A stretch of 64,000 bases of DNA. Origin: Thioclava sp. SK-1 (GTDB lineage Bacteria; Pseudomonadota; Alphaproteobacteria; Rhodobacterales; Rhodobacteraceae). The notes below the pieces were generated by a model. The model made no database searches. It was not told the DNA's origin and saw only the letters and a program-made list of their open reading frames with translations. The DNA lies in contig NZ_MDHA01000053.1 in the NCBI RefSeq assembly GCF_001705665.1, forward strand, positions 62,001 through 126,000, read 5' to 3'. Positions 37,760 through 47,000 of this stretch are shown here, piece after piece. Numbering within the stretch: the stretch's first letter is position 1; each line of letters opens with the position of its first letter. A program made the translations under genes and the position numbers.

Positions 37760-38320
37760 TCACGATCCCCAAGTGCGAATTGGACCGCAATCCATATGCA
37801 CAAAATTGGAGCCGGAATATTTGCCAACGCCACCGGCGCTGCAGGCGCTTGCCGCCTTGAACATCTGGTTGACAGAGCGGGATTTCAACCGAAGATCCGC
37901 AGCCTGTCCCACCATATGCAGCGAATGTTTCGCAACGCCGGAAGACCGTGAACGCAACATCGCGTTGGTCTTGGGCGACCGATAGCCCGATAGCATGATG
38001 TAGGGTTCATGCACATCCATCAGATTATGCGATGCTGCTGCAATGTCGATGGTGCGCCGATCAATGGGTTTAAGCGTATTGGTGCGCCAATCGCGCATAA
38101 AATGCGTAATCTCATCCAAAGCTTCACCGATATAGTCACCTTCGATCCAATAGATTGTATCGATGGTCTCCCCGGTGCGGCCTGAATACATTCGGATACG
38201 TCGGATATCACCTGCGCCACGAAGAATGCCAAACGCGTTTGACATTGTCGGCGCCGCAGTGACCACTGTTGCAGCGAATGCGCCCAAAATACCGCGACGT
38301 GTAAGATTCATATCGGTCAT
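37760..38320 (-). CDS. DUF882/MepK-like murein endopeptidase
   Basis: This 186-residue exported protein of the M15-like peptidase family (DUF882) has E. coli MepK (YcbK) as its characterised member. The N-terminus is a twin-arginine-type signal (LTRRGILGAFAATVV). The metal site is visible: the SGYRSPKTNAML strand, HSLHMVGQAADLRL with His and Asp, and the final His in FVHMDCG. MepK cuts 3-3 peptidoglycan crosslinks. It is divergent from an L,D-transpeptidase that would make such crosslinks. The start at 38320 is chosen because the longer frame has no signal sequence. Confidence 0.85.
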   Translation of the reverse strand: MTDMNLTRRGILGAFAATVVTAAPTMSNAFGILRGAGDIRRIRMYSGRTGETIDTIYWIEGDYIGEALDEITHFMRDWRTNTLKPIDRRTIDIAAASHNLMDVHEPYIMLSGYRSPKTNAMLRSRSSGVAKHSLHMVGQAADLRLKSRSVNQMFKAASACSAGGVGKYSGSNFVHMDCGPIRTWGS

Positions 38321-38618
38321 TTTTTGCCTGTTCTGCTGTTCTATCGTGCCGCTCAACTGACGGCTTATCCAAGACTTATCCCCAGAAGGTGACTGAGTTA
38401 TGGCACGGCTGTGGCAATGAGCCAACCAAGATTCCCACGAGAGTGTGACTTCTTCCTTAAATCGGCAGTTTTTCGCTCAATTCCCGTTCTGCATGCCTTT
38501 TATTTATGGATTGCGGCATTCCTGCCATGTTTCGCCACTATATCTTGCGGGCCTATGGACTTTGCGCCCAGAATTGGTGACTTCTGCAATTGGGGATTAC
38601 GTTATTTTTACGGGGTGA
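38321..38618. promoter_or_regulatory. Divergent promoter region between MepK-like and LdtD-like genes
   Basis: This 298-base non-coding stretch must hold both promoters. The only motif I note is TGGCACGGCTGTGGCA at 38401-38416. It resembles a sigma-54 -24/-12 element (GG-N10-GC) pointing toward the transpeptidase gene, with one mismatch in the -12 half. Confidence 0.4.
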
Positions 38619-40295
38619 ATGGTCATGGCACGTACAAGACTGACATCGACGCATTTTAAAACGGTTGTGACCGCACATTTTTTAACGGTTAGTTTACTAG
38701 TTTCAGCAACGGCGGCCGTCGCGCAGCCAGAGATGGGCGGACAAGTCAGCGTGGGGGCGATGTCCGTGCCCGCTGTTTTATTGCCCGGATTCGTGCAAGC
38801 CGTGGCAGAGGGGGCGGCATCTGACGATGCGCTGGCTGACTTTTATGCCCAACGCGATTATGCGCCGCTCTGGACAAGCGGCGCAGATACTGCGCGCCGG
38901 GCCGCGCTGTTTCGGGCTCTTGATGTGGCCGCGTCTCAGGGATTGCCAAGCGCGCGCTATGATGCAGCGGGCCTTCGTGCACAATTTCATGCCCTGCGAT
39001 CCGAACGTGAACGCGGGCTGCTAGAGGCGCAGATGTCGCGCGCCTATCTGATGTATGCACATGACGTCACGAATGGGGTGCTTGAGCCCCATAAGATTGA
39101 TCCGACAATCGTGCGTGACATTATCCGCCGCCCCAGCGCGGATTTGATTGCGGCCTTGGCCGATGCTGACGATCCGATGCAGTTCTTGCATTCTTTGGCG
39201 CCTAAAAGCCCGCAATATGCGCAGCTGATCAAGGCGAGGCTGGATCTGCAAACGCAGATTGAAACGGGCGGCTGGGGGCCAACGGTTCCAGGCAAAAAAC
39301 TGTCCCCGGGTGACAGTGGGACCCAAGTGATTGCATTGCGCGACCGTTTGCAGCGCATGGGGTATTTGAACCGCAGCGCGACGGCCAGCTATGATGACGC
39401 GATGCAAAAAGCGGTACAGCAATATCAGATTGATTTGGGGCTGATCGCAGATGGTGTGGCCGGTACCAGCACCCTGGCAGAGATCAACCAAAGCCCCGAC
39501 GCGCGAATGAAATCCATCCTTGTCGCGTTGGAACGCCTGCGCTGGCTGAATGGGCTGGAGCTGGGCCAGCGCCATATCTGGGTGAATATCGCGGATTTTT
39601 CGGTTCGGATCATTGATGATGGCAAGACCAGCTTTCAATCGGTCACGGTGGTGGGGCAAGATGTTCCCGACCGCCGCACGCCCGAGTTTTCGGACACGAT
39701 GGAGAAGATGGTCATCAATCCAAGCTGGTATGTGCCGCGCTCTATCGTGACCAAAGAATATCTGCCGATGATGCAGAAGAATCGCAATGCGGCGGGGCAG
39801 TTGGACCTGCTGGACAGTCGTGGGCGAGTCGTTCCGCGAGCCTCAGTGAATTTTGCGCAATATAACGCACGAAACTTCCCATATTCGATGAAACAACCGC
39901 CAAGTGATCGGAATGCGCTTGGTTTGGTGAAATTCCTGTTCCCGAATAAATACAACATCTATCTGCATGATACGCCGTCGAAATCCTTGTTTAACAAAGA
40001 AGTTCGCGCGTTCAGCCATGGGTGTGTGCGAGTTGGAAAACCGTTTGAATTTGCTTATGCACTTTTGGCGCCGCAAAGCGATGACCCCAAGGCAGAGTTC
40101 CAGCGTATTCTGAAGACTGGCAAAGAAGCCACTGTTTTTCTTGAAAATCCCATTCCCGTTCATTTGGTGTATTTCACAGCATGGCCAACAGCGCGTGGTA
40201 AGATGGAATATCGTCGCGATGTCTATGGCCGTGATGCGGCGCTTTATGATGGTTTGATAAAGGCCGGGGTGGAAACTGCCGCCTTGTCGAATTAA
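38619..40295 (+). CDS. L,D-transpeptidase, YcbB/LdtD type
   Basis: This periplasmic enzyme forms 3-3 crosslinks in peptidoglycan. The 558 residues contain a signal sequence (FLTVSLLVSATAAVAQ), an N-terminal scaffold domain, a peptidoglycan-binding domain (KLSPGDSGTQVIALRDRLQRMGYL, about 225-290) and the YkuD catalytic domain. Its motif SHGCVRVGKPFEFA carries the nucleophile Cys469. An ATG six bases later (38625) is an equally plausible start. The gene is divergent from the MepK-like hydrolase, pairing synthesis and breakdown of the same bond. Confidence 0.92.
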   Translation: MVMARTRLTSTHFKTVVTAHFLTVSLLVSATAAVAQPEMGGQVSVGAMSVPAVLLPGFVQAVAEGAASDDALADFYAQRDYAPLWTSGADTARRAALFRALDVAASQGLPSARYDAAGLRAQFHALRSERERGLLEAQMSRAYLMYAHDVTNGVLEPHKIDPTIVRDIIRRPSADLIAALADADDPMQFLHSLAPKSPQYAQLIKARLDLQTQIETGGWGPTVPGKKLSPGDSGTQVIALRDRLQRMGYLNRSATASYDDAMQKAVQQYQIDLGLIADGVAGTSTLAEINQSPDARMKSILVALERLRWLNGLELGQRHIWVNIADFSVRIIDDGKTSFQSVTVVGQDVPDRRTPEFSDTMEKMVINPSWYVPRSIVTKEYLPMMQKNRNAAGQLDLLDSRGRVVPRASVNFAQYNARNFPYSMKQPPSDRNALGLVKFLFPNKYNIYLHDTPSKSLFNKEVRAFSHGCVRVGKPFEFAYALLAPQSDDPKAEFQRILKTGKEATVFLENPIPVHLVYFTAWPTARGKMEYRRDVYGRDAALYDGLIKAGVETAALSN

Positions 40296-40343
40296 ATCGG
40301 GTATGGGTGCCACCGTGCGCCAAACGATCCGAAAGGCATAGCT

Positions 40344-41450
40344 ATGGCGCAGGTTACCGTTGAAATGATTGCAACAGCGCTGCAGGCGCGCGCTGTTGGG
40401 GATGTGTCGATTGTTGTGTCCGGCGCGTCAGAGCCCTCAACGGCGCGGGTAGATCAGATCGCCTTGGCGATGGATCCGAAATATGCAGATGGTCTGGCCA
40501 AGGGCCAGGCGCGCGCTGCGATCCTGTGGGATGGTGCAGATGCGCAGGCCTATGGGCTGAAGGCGGCAATCTTTGTGACGCGCCCGCGACTGGCGATGGC
40601 AGGCCTGTCCAAGGCGTTCGATCCCGGGCCTGATATTGCACCGGGCATTCATCCGACAGCAATCGTTGACCCCAGCGCCATATTGGGTGATGGGGCAGCG
40701 ATCGGTCCGTTTGTGATCATCGGACGTGATGTAAAGATAGGCCCGCAAGCCCGTGTTTTATCACATGTTTCTATCGCAGAAGGCGCGCACATTGGGGCCG
40801 ATGCCCTGATCTATCAAGGGGCGCGGATTGGCGCGGGCGTGGTGATCGGTGATCGGTTCACATGCCATGCGAATGCGGTCATTGGTGCCGACGGGTTCTC
40901 CTATGTCACGCCCGAGCAGTCCGGGGTAGAAGAAATCCGTGCAAGTCTTGGGAAACGTGAAGAAATCCGTGAACAATCATGGGTGCGAATTCACTCTTTG
41001 GGCACCGTGGAAATTGCAGATGACGTGGAAATCGGTGCGAATGCCACGGTTGACCGGGGCACCGTGCGGGCCACGCAGGTTGGACGTGGCACGAAAATCG
41101 ACAATCTGGTACATATCGGACATAATGTACGCATTGGCGAGGATTGCCTGCTATGCGGTCAATCCGGTGTGGCCGGCTCCTCTGTGATTGGTGACCGCGT
41201 TGTATTGGCGGGCAAGGTGGGCGTGAGCGACAACATCACCGTGGGCAATGATGTGATTGCCGCAGGTGGGACCAATATCTATTCGCGCGTTCCCGATGGG
41301 CGCACGGTTTGGGGGAGCCCGGCCGTGAAAATGGAGACCGAGGTCGAAGCGCGAAAAAATATTCGTCGCCTTCCAAGAATGTTTGCACAACTTGCAGAGC
41401 TTCGTAAAACTGTTGCAGAGTTGGCGCAAAAGGATGGCACGGAGCAATAG
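40344..41450 (+). CDS. lpxD: UDP-3-O-acylglucosamine N-acyltransferase
   Basis: This enzyme adds the second 3-hydroxyacyl chain in lipid A synthesis. The 368 residues have an N-terminal uridine-binding domain, then a left-handed parallel beta-helix of hexapeptide repeats (from about residue 105: IHPTAIVDPSAILGDGAAIGPFVIIG). The conserved segment HANAVIGADGFSY and HIGHNVRIG, with the catalytic His, are intact. Instead of standing with bamA, fabZ and lpxA, it is followed directly by an acyl carrier protein and a ketosynthase gene. Confidence 0.96.
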   Translation: MAQVTVEMIATALQARAVGDVSIVVSGASEPSTARVDQIALAMDPKYADGLAKGQARAAILWDGADAQAYGLKAAIFVTRPRLAMAGLSKAFDPGPDIAPGIHPTAIVDPSAILGDGAAIGPFVIIGRDVKIGPQARVLSHVSIAEGAHIGADALIYQGARIGAGVVIGDRFTCHANAVIGADGFSYVTPEQSGVEEIRASLGKREEIREQSWVRIHSLGTVEIADDVEIGANATVDRGTVRATQVGRGTKIDNLVHIGHNVRIGEDCLLCGQSGVAGSSVIGDRVVLAGKVGVSDNITVGNDVIAAGGTNIYSRVPDGRTVWGSPAVKMETEVEARKNIRRLPRMFAQLAELRKTVAELAQKDGTEQ

Positions 41451-41454
41451 ACCG

Positions 41455-41733
41455 ATGAGGTTGGACGTGCAGGAACAAATCATTTCGATCATCGCCCGTG
41501 AGGCGGTTCTTGAACCGGGTGAAGTGACACCGGATATGACACTTGATGAGCTGGGGCTGGACAGTCTTGGGCTTGTCGAGATGATCTTTGCCATCGAAGA
41601 AGCCTTTGATATTTCAGTGCCTTTCAATGCAAATGAGCCGACACAGACGGATTTCGATACCTCTTCCGTGGGCGCAATTGTGCGCGCGGTAGAGCGGATG
41701 ATTTGCGGCGAACCACGCGAGGCATTAGCTTAA
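41455..41733 (+). CDS. Acyl carrier protein
   Basis: This 92-residue carrier protein has the phosphopantetheine site DELGLDSLGLVEMIFAIEEAF, with the attachment Ser37. It diverges from the standard housekeeping AcpP and is somewhat longer, with a C-terminal MICGEPREALA tail. The start at 41455 lies four bases after the lpxD stop and has GGAGC upstream; the ketosynthase begins three bases after its stop. By position it may be a specialised carrier for lipid A acyl chains, comparable in idea to rhizobial AcpXL. This is inference. Confidence 0.88.
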   Translation: MRLDVQEQIISIIAREAVLEPGEVTPDMTLDELGLDSLGLVEMIFAIEEAFDISVPFNANEPTQTDFDTSSVGAIVRAVERMICGEPREALA

Positions 41734-41736
41734 CCT

Positions 41737-42948
41737 ATGCGGCGCGTTGTCATCACCGGGGCAGGAACGGTCAATGCGCTAGGTGCCGATGTGGCTTCGA
41801 CGTTGACTGCGATGGCCAATGGTGTTTGCGGGCTGACCCCATTGACCTTTCCAGACGCTGACCGGTTGCAGATTGGGATCGGCGGGCAGGTGCATGGCTT
41901 TGAAGCGGCCGCACATTTTGAGCGTGGAAAATTGCCTTTGCTGGACCCGTTCGCGCAATTCGCGCTGGTCGCCGGGCGCCAAGCGATGGCGCAGGCCGGC
42001 ATGACCCAGATACCGGGCGATCCGACCCGCTGGGGCGCCATTATGGGCACAGCGGGCGGCGGAAATAGCACGATAAATGATGCGTTTAAGACGGTGTTCG
42101 AAGACGGGAAAAACCGGGTTCACCCGTTCACGGTTCCGCGGTTGATGAACAATGCGGCCGCGTCGCATCTGTCTATGGAATGGGGGTTGCAGGGGCCCAG
42201 CTTTGCAGTGGCGACCGCCTGTGCCAGCTCTAACCATGCGATTGGGTTGGCGTTTCAGATGATCCGTTCTGGCATGGCGGATGGGATGCTGACAGGCGGA
42301 TCGGACTCTATGCTCAACTTTGGCGGGCTAAAGGCCTGGGAAGGGCTGCGTGTGATGTCCAAAACCGGCTGTCGTCCCTTTGCCAAATCCCGTGATGGGA
42401 TGGTTCAGGGCGAGGGCGCTGGTGTTTTTGTGCTGGAAACCTTGGAGCATGCGACCGCGCGCGGGGCCGAAATTCTTGCCGAAATCATTGGTTTTTCAAT
42501 GAGCTCTGACGCAGGTGACATTGTGATGCCATCCGCGGATGGTGCGGCGCGTGCTATGATCGGGGCGATGGGCGATGGCGGCGTCTCGCCCGATCAGGTG
42601 GGCTATATCAACGCACATGGCACGGCGACGGCTGCGAATGATCGCACCGAATGTGCTGCAATTCGCAGTGCATTGGGCGGCGCAGCCGATCATGTGATGG
42701 TGTCCTCAACCAAGGCGATGCATGGGCATTGTATTGGTGGCACAGGCGCGGTGGAGCTGCTGGCATGCATCATGGCGTTGCGTGATGGGGTTATTGCGCC
42801 GACAATCGGCTATGACTTGGCGGATCCGGAATGTAATCTGGATGTGGTTCCCAATACGGCGCGTGACGCAAAGGTAGATGTGGTTTTGTCCAATGCCTTT
42901 GCTTTTGGCGGGATGAATGCTGTTTTGGCCCTGCGTCGTTTTGGGTGA
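41737..42948 (+). CDS. Beta-ketoacyl-ACP synthase (KAS II-like)
   Basis: This 403-residue condensing enzyme elongates acyl chains on a carrier protein. The catalytic triad is visible: Cys162 in ATACASSNHAIG, His in YINAHGTATAANDRTE and His in STKAMHGHCIGGTGAVE. Fold and length match FabF-type enzymes. Clustering with lpxD and a dedicated carrier protein suggests a special acyl chain for lipid A or another envelope product rather than bulk fatty acid synthesis. A terminator follows. Confidence 0.9.
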   Translation: MRRVVITGAGTVNALGADVASTLTAMANGVCGLTPLTFPDADRLQIGIGGQVHGFEAAAHFERGKLPLLDPFAQFALVAGRQAMAQAGMTQIPGDPTRWGAIMGTAGGGNSTINDAFKTVFEDGKNRVHPFTVPRLMNNAAASHLSMEWGLQGPSFAVATACASSNHAIGLAFQMIRSGMADGMLTGGSDSMLNFGGLKAWEGLRVMSKTGCRPFAKSRDGMVQGEGAGVFVLETLEHATARGAEILAEIIGFSMSSDAGDIVMPSADGAARAMIGAMGDGGVSPDQVGYINAHGTATAANDRTECAAIRSALGGAADHVMVSSTKAMHGHCIGGTGAVELLACIMALRDGVIAPTIGYDLADPECNLDVVPNTARDAKVDVVLSNAFAFGGMNAVLALRRFG

Positions 42949-42981
42949 TATCTGACATTAGATACGGGTCATAAGACACTG

Positions 42982-43012
42982 AAAAGCCGCCCTTAATTCA
43001 GGGCGGCTTTTT
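42982..43012. terminator. Bidirectional terminator between ketosynthase and IalB-like gene
   Basis: AAAAGCCGCCC pairs with GGGCGGCTTTT around TTAATTCA; a perfect 11-bp stem with A and T runs. Confidence 0.93.
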
Positions 43013-43026
43013 GCATTATACTATGA

Positions 43027-43686
43027 TTATTTTGCCGCTGAAGCGGTGACGGCATCATAAGCTGCCGTAAACCCGGTCAGTGACACAGTCGCGGTGACTT
43101 TTTGGTCAGGCGCTTGCACGGGAACCAATGTCAACGTTGCTTTATTTCCACGTTTCAGCCCGGCCAGCTCTGCTGCGGTTAGGCCGATACGGGCGTAGCA
43201 GCCGTTGCGTGCACAGAATGTATAGGGGTAGATGCGCGGCTCAGAGCTATCGACCTGCATCACAAGGTTCTGCGTCAACAGCGTTTCAAGCGGCACCATC
43301 ACCGTTGCTCCGGTCACGGCCTGGCCACCTTCGGGCAGTGGGAACAACGAGATATCTGCGATGCTATTGCCGTTCTGATCTTTCAAAAGCTGATACATTT
43401 GGCACGGATCGGTCCCGCCTTCGGTGCGCATGCATTGCAGGCCCCAATCGCCAAATGTCTCACCTTCATAAGTGGTTCCAGGACCATCCTCAGTCGGCGT
43501 ATTCGTATCTGCGGCGGGTGTTTCGCCAGATGTTGCCTGCGCCGCATCATCTGCAGGTGCTGGAGCTTCGGCCGCTGGGGCTTGCGCTGCCGGGGCGTCA
43601 GGGGTCGCGCTATCTTGCGCAAAGGCCGTGCTGGCTGTCAGGCCGAGGGCTAACACGAGGGAAAGAGGTTTCGTCAGATCAGTCAT
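43027..43686 (-). CDS. Invasion-associated locus B (IalB) family protein
   Basis: This 219-residue exported protein has a signal peptide (LSLVLALGLTASTAFAQ), a low-complexity Ala/Pro/Glu-rich linker (about residues 25-65) and the IalB domain. The domain has FGDWGLQCMR, CQMYQLL, ADISLFPLP and the disulfide-type pair FCARNGCYARIGLT. IalB was named in Bartonella, but the family is widespread in free-living alphaproteobacteria and its biochemical role is unclear. It is transcribed alone. Confidence 0.88.
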   Translation of the reverse strand: MTDLTKPLSLVLALGLTASTAFAQDSATPDAPAAQAPAAEAPAPADDAAQATSGETPAADTNTPTEDGPGTTYEGETFGDWGLQCMRTEGGTDPCQMYQLLKDQNGNSIADISLFPLPEGGQAVTGATVMVPLETLLTQNLVMQVDSSEPRIYPYTFCARNGCYARIGLTAAELAGLKRGNKATLTLVPVQAPDQKVTATVSLTGFTAAYDAVTASAAK

Positions 43687-44027
43687 GGCACCTTTGTCCT
43701 TCTATGGCCCGAAATGGGGCCGTCGCGGCAACGTTTAACATGCGGCACAGCGCGTGTCAGCGGCGAAAACCTTTGTTCATGCGTAGTTTCGCCGGGCCAG
43801 TACCCAATTTTTTGTGAAAGCTGTCTCGCATATCCTGGGCATCATGGCGCGATAGCAGGCAAAAAATAACTCGCTGTGCAAAGAAAAAGCCGCGCGTTGG
43901 CGCAGCTTTTCCTGTATTACCCCTGTCGGACTTGCCGATCATTATTGGAACAAATGCTAATCCGGTTTCACAGAAGCGTCAACAATCTTTACATACCTAA
44001 GTTTGGCCCAGATAGGGCCGTTGGCGT
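43687..44027. other. Intergenic stretch between IalB-like gene and sbcC
   Basis: These 341 bases hold the sbcC terminator at 43885-43910 and the promoter region of the IalB-like gene. A 61-codon minus-strand frame (43757-43942) runs through the terminator and has no family support. I see no other feature. Confidence 0.5.
43885..43910 (-). terminator. Terminator downstream of sbcC
   Basis: Read on the minus strand, AAAAGCTGCGC pairs with GCGCGGCTTTT (one G-T pair) around CAAC, followed by more T. It lies 118 bases past the sbcC stop. Confidence 0.8.
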
Positions 44028-47000
44028 CTAAACGATACGAAGTGCGATTTCACTTGCGCCACCACCGGATTTAGTAACTTGCAGTTGCACCGGGATCCGG
44101 TCTTTCATCGCCTGAACATGGCTAATCACGCCGATTGTGCGGCCTTGTGCCTGCAGCCGTTCCAGCGCGTCAATCGCCAGATCGAGCGATTCCGCATCAA
44201 GGCTGCCAAACCCTTCATCGATGAACAATGTGCCAGCCAGTGCACCGCGCGTGCCCATGCCCGATAACGCCAGTGCAAGCGATAAGGACACAAGGAACCG
44301 TTCCCCGCCGGAGAGCAATCGACTGGGGCGGATATCGCCCGCCATATCGCGGTCAATCACATGAAGGGCCAAATCCTGATCGGCAACGGCAAGCTGATAT
44401 CGCGGCTTTAACTGGTCAAGATGGAGGTTGGCCCGTTCCACCAGCATCGACAGTGTGACGGCTTGGGCGATCTGCGCAAAACGGTCCCCGCGGGCAGAGC
44501 CGATAGAGTCATTGATCGCGGTCCAGGTGTCGGCCAGCTTGCGCGCCGCATCAATCTGCTCTTCCAAACCGGACAGTGCCTTGCGCGCGTGTTCATCTGC
44601 CTCGCGTCGCTCTGTTAAGCGGCCCAGCTTTTGGTTCAAATCAGCGGCGTGCTGTTCCAATTCAGCTTTCCGCGTGATCAGGTCGTCGCGCGGGATCTGT
44701 GGAAGGCCGGCGTCCTGAAGGGCCGTAAGCTCTTGCTGTCTTTCGTCTTGGGCGCCACGGGCTGCGACATACTCGCTTTCTGCGGCCTTCAATGCGTTGC
44801 GGCGGCTGGTGACGACATCAGCATCTATACTGTGCAATGCAAGAACGTTCGCCAGCTCTAACCCGGCACCAGAGCAGGCGTGTGACAGAGCGGCCGCGGC
44901 ATCAGTTTGGCGCTTGGTGGAGCGGGTCAATGTGGTTTGCGCAGCCGTCAGCCCGCCCGCCAATTGCGCCAGGTCAGCCTGTGCCTGCGCATGGTTTTTC
45001 TGCGCTTGCGCATTTTCGCTCTGGGCGGTTTTGCGGGCCTCGTTATGGCGGGTGCGATGTGGCCCGGTTGCCTCCCCATCCAGTAATACGGTGCGTTGGT
45101 CTCGCACATCGTCACGGGCGGCGGCGCGCGCGTCGCGCAATTCCTGTGCCTGGTGCACCTGTTCGGCCAATGTCTGGGCGTTGCTTCGGGCCTGACTAAG
45201 CTGTGGCAAAAGATCAGTGCGCGCCTGTTCGGTCTGGGTGATCTCACGCTGCAAATGCACGGCTTTACGGGCAGTTTTGCGCAGCGCGTCAAGATGAGCG
45301 GTCCCATCGGCATCAAAGGCCTGTGGGGTCAAGCCAAGTGCTTTTAGGTCGGGGGTCAGACGGGGTGTTTGCGCCTGAATGTCACGTTCGGCCGTGTCAC
45401 GGTCACGCGCCAATGTGTCGGCTTGCGCCTCATATTCAGCCAGTTTCGCGGTCAATGAAGTAATTTGATCTGCGAGTTCCGCTTGTCGTGCGGCCGCGGT
45501 GTCATTCTTGGCGTTCAGTTCGTGATGGGCCGCGTCCAGCTGATTCAAGAGATCAAGATCGGCCTCCAGCGCGGGGCGTCGGTGTTGCAGAGCGGCAAAC
45601 AAGGCTGTGAAGGCCGCATCAGGGACGCGCGGATCCCGCGGCAAATCGGACAGCGCCACGCCTCGAAGCTGTTCAATTTGGTCGGCGTGCTCTTGTTCAA
45701 GGGCAGTGATTTTTGCCTTCAGCTCTGGTAACAGCGCCTGTTCGCGCGACAAAATGGTTGCAGCCTCTTGGCACCGTGCATGGGCGTCATGTAACGCGTT
45801 TTGCGCCATGTTCTGCGCTGTTTTGGCCGCCTGCATCTTATCGCGCAGCTCTTGGGCAAGGCGCGACAGCGCGGTATCATCTTGAACGGGATGGTCGGTC
45901 GCGTGGCAAACCGGGCAGGGGGCGCCGGGATGCAGATGTTGACGCAGCCGGTCGGCCTCTTGGCTCACTGCGGCGTCAGCAGAGGCAACCGGTTGGGTCA
46001 GCGCCTCAATCTGGTGCTCGGAGCGATTGAATGCGGTGGTCTGGCGTTGGTGATCTGCTTCGGCTGCTGCCCGTGCCTGCTGTGCGGCGGTTTGGCGCTG
46101 CGTGCTGTCAGCCAAGTCGCGATCGGCCGCGCGCAGTTGGTCGACGGTTTGTTTCAGGCTGCGCAGATCCATCATCTGCTGCGTCAGGGCCGCCAGAGCC
46201 TGCGCCGGTGCGCTCGCCTGTAGTCGCAGACGTTCCGGTTGTTGCCTAGCCAGTTGGCGCCGAAAACCTTCCCGGCGCTGTTTAATGTCTTCGACCTCTT
46301 TTTGGGCCTGATCGCGCGCGCGGCTTTGGGTATCATTGTCGGCCAACAGTGTCGTACGCTGTTTCATGGCATGGTCACGCCGGTCGATGGCGTCAATACG
46401 GGTTGTTAACCTGTCTTCTAACGTGTTCCATGTTGACAATAAGACATCGTAACCTGGGATGCTGTGCAAATTCTGCCGCGCGCGACGCACAGTGTTATCC
46501 AGTTCACTGTTTTCGGCCTCCAGTGTGTTTAGCGCGCCTTGTGATTTTTGCGCTGTCAGTTTGCACTGGGCGACATCGTTCTTTGCGCGCAAGACCTCGT
46601 CATTTGCGACGCTCAACTGACTGTCAAGCTGTTCTGCCTTGGTCCAATCGGGGCCGAGCGCCTTGAACTGTTCTTCCAGTTGATCCAGCCGAAGCTGCGC
46701 TATGCGGGCTTGTTCCGCCATAGCCTGTTGTGTTTCGTGCTGCCGATTATGGGATGCGGCTTGACTGGCGTAGGCCTGGGTTGCCTCCTGCAAGGCCGTT
46801 TTGGCTGCGTGATCTTCGCGCAGCTCTCCGCGCAGGGTCTGGGCGCGGTCCCATTCGGCCAGCCAGGTCTGCTGATCCGCCAGCCCATCCACCGTGGCCT
46901 TGGCCTGTATAACCCGTGCCTGTGCACGCTCATGGGCCATGCGGGCAGCGTCTTGCGCAGTGTAACAGGCCAGGTCCGCAGCCACCTGTGTCATATCTGT

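Noticed and set aside
43757-43942. 61-codon open frame on the minus strand before the IalB-like gene
   Set aside because: It reads through the hairpin that looks like the sbcC terminator and has no family features.
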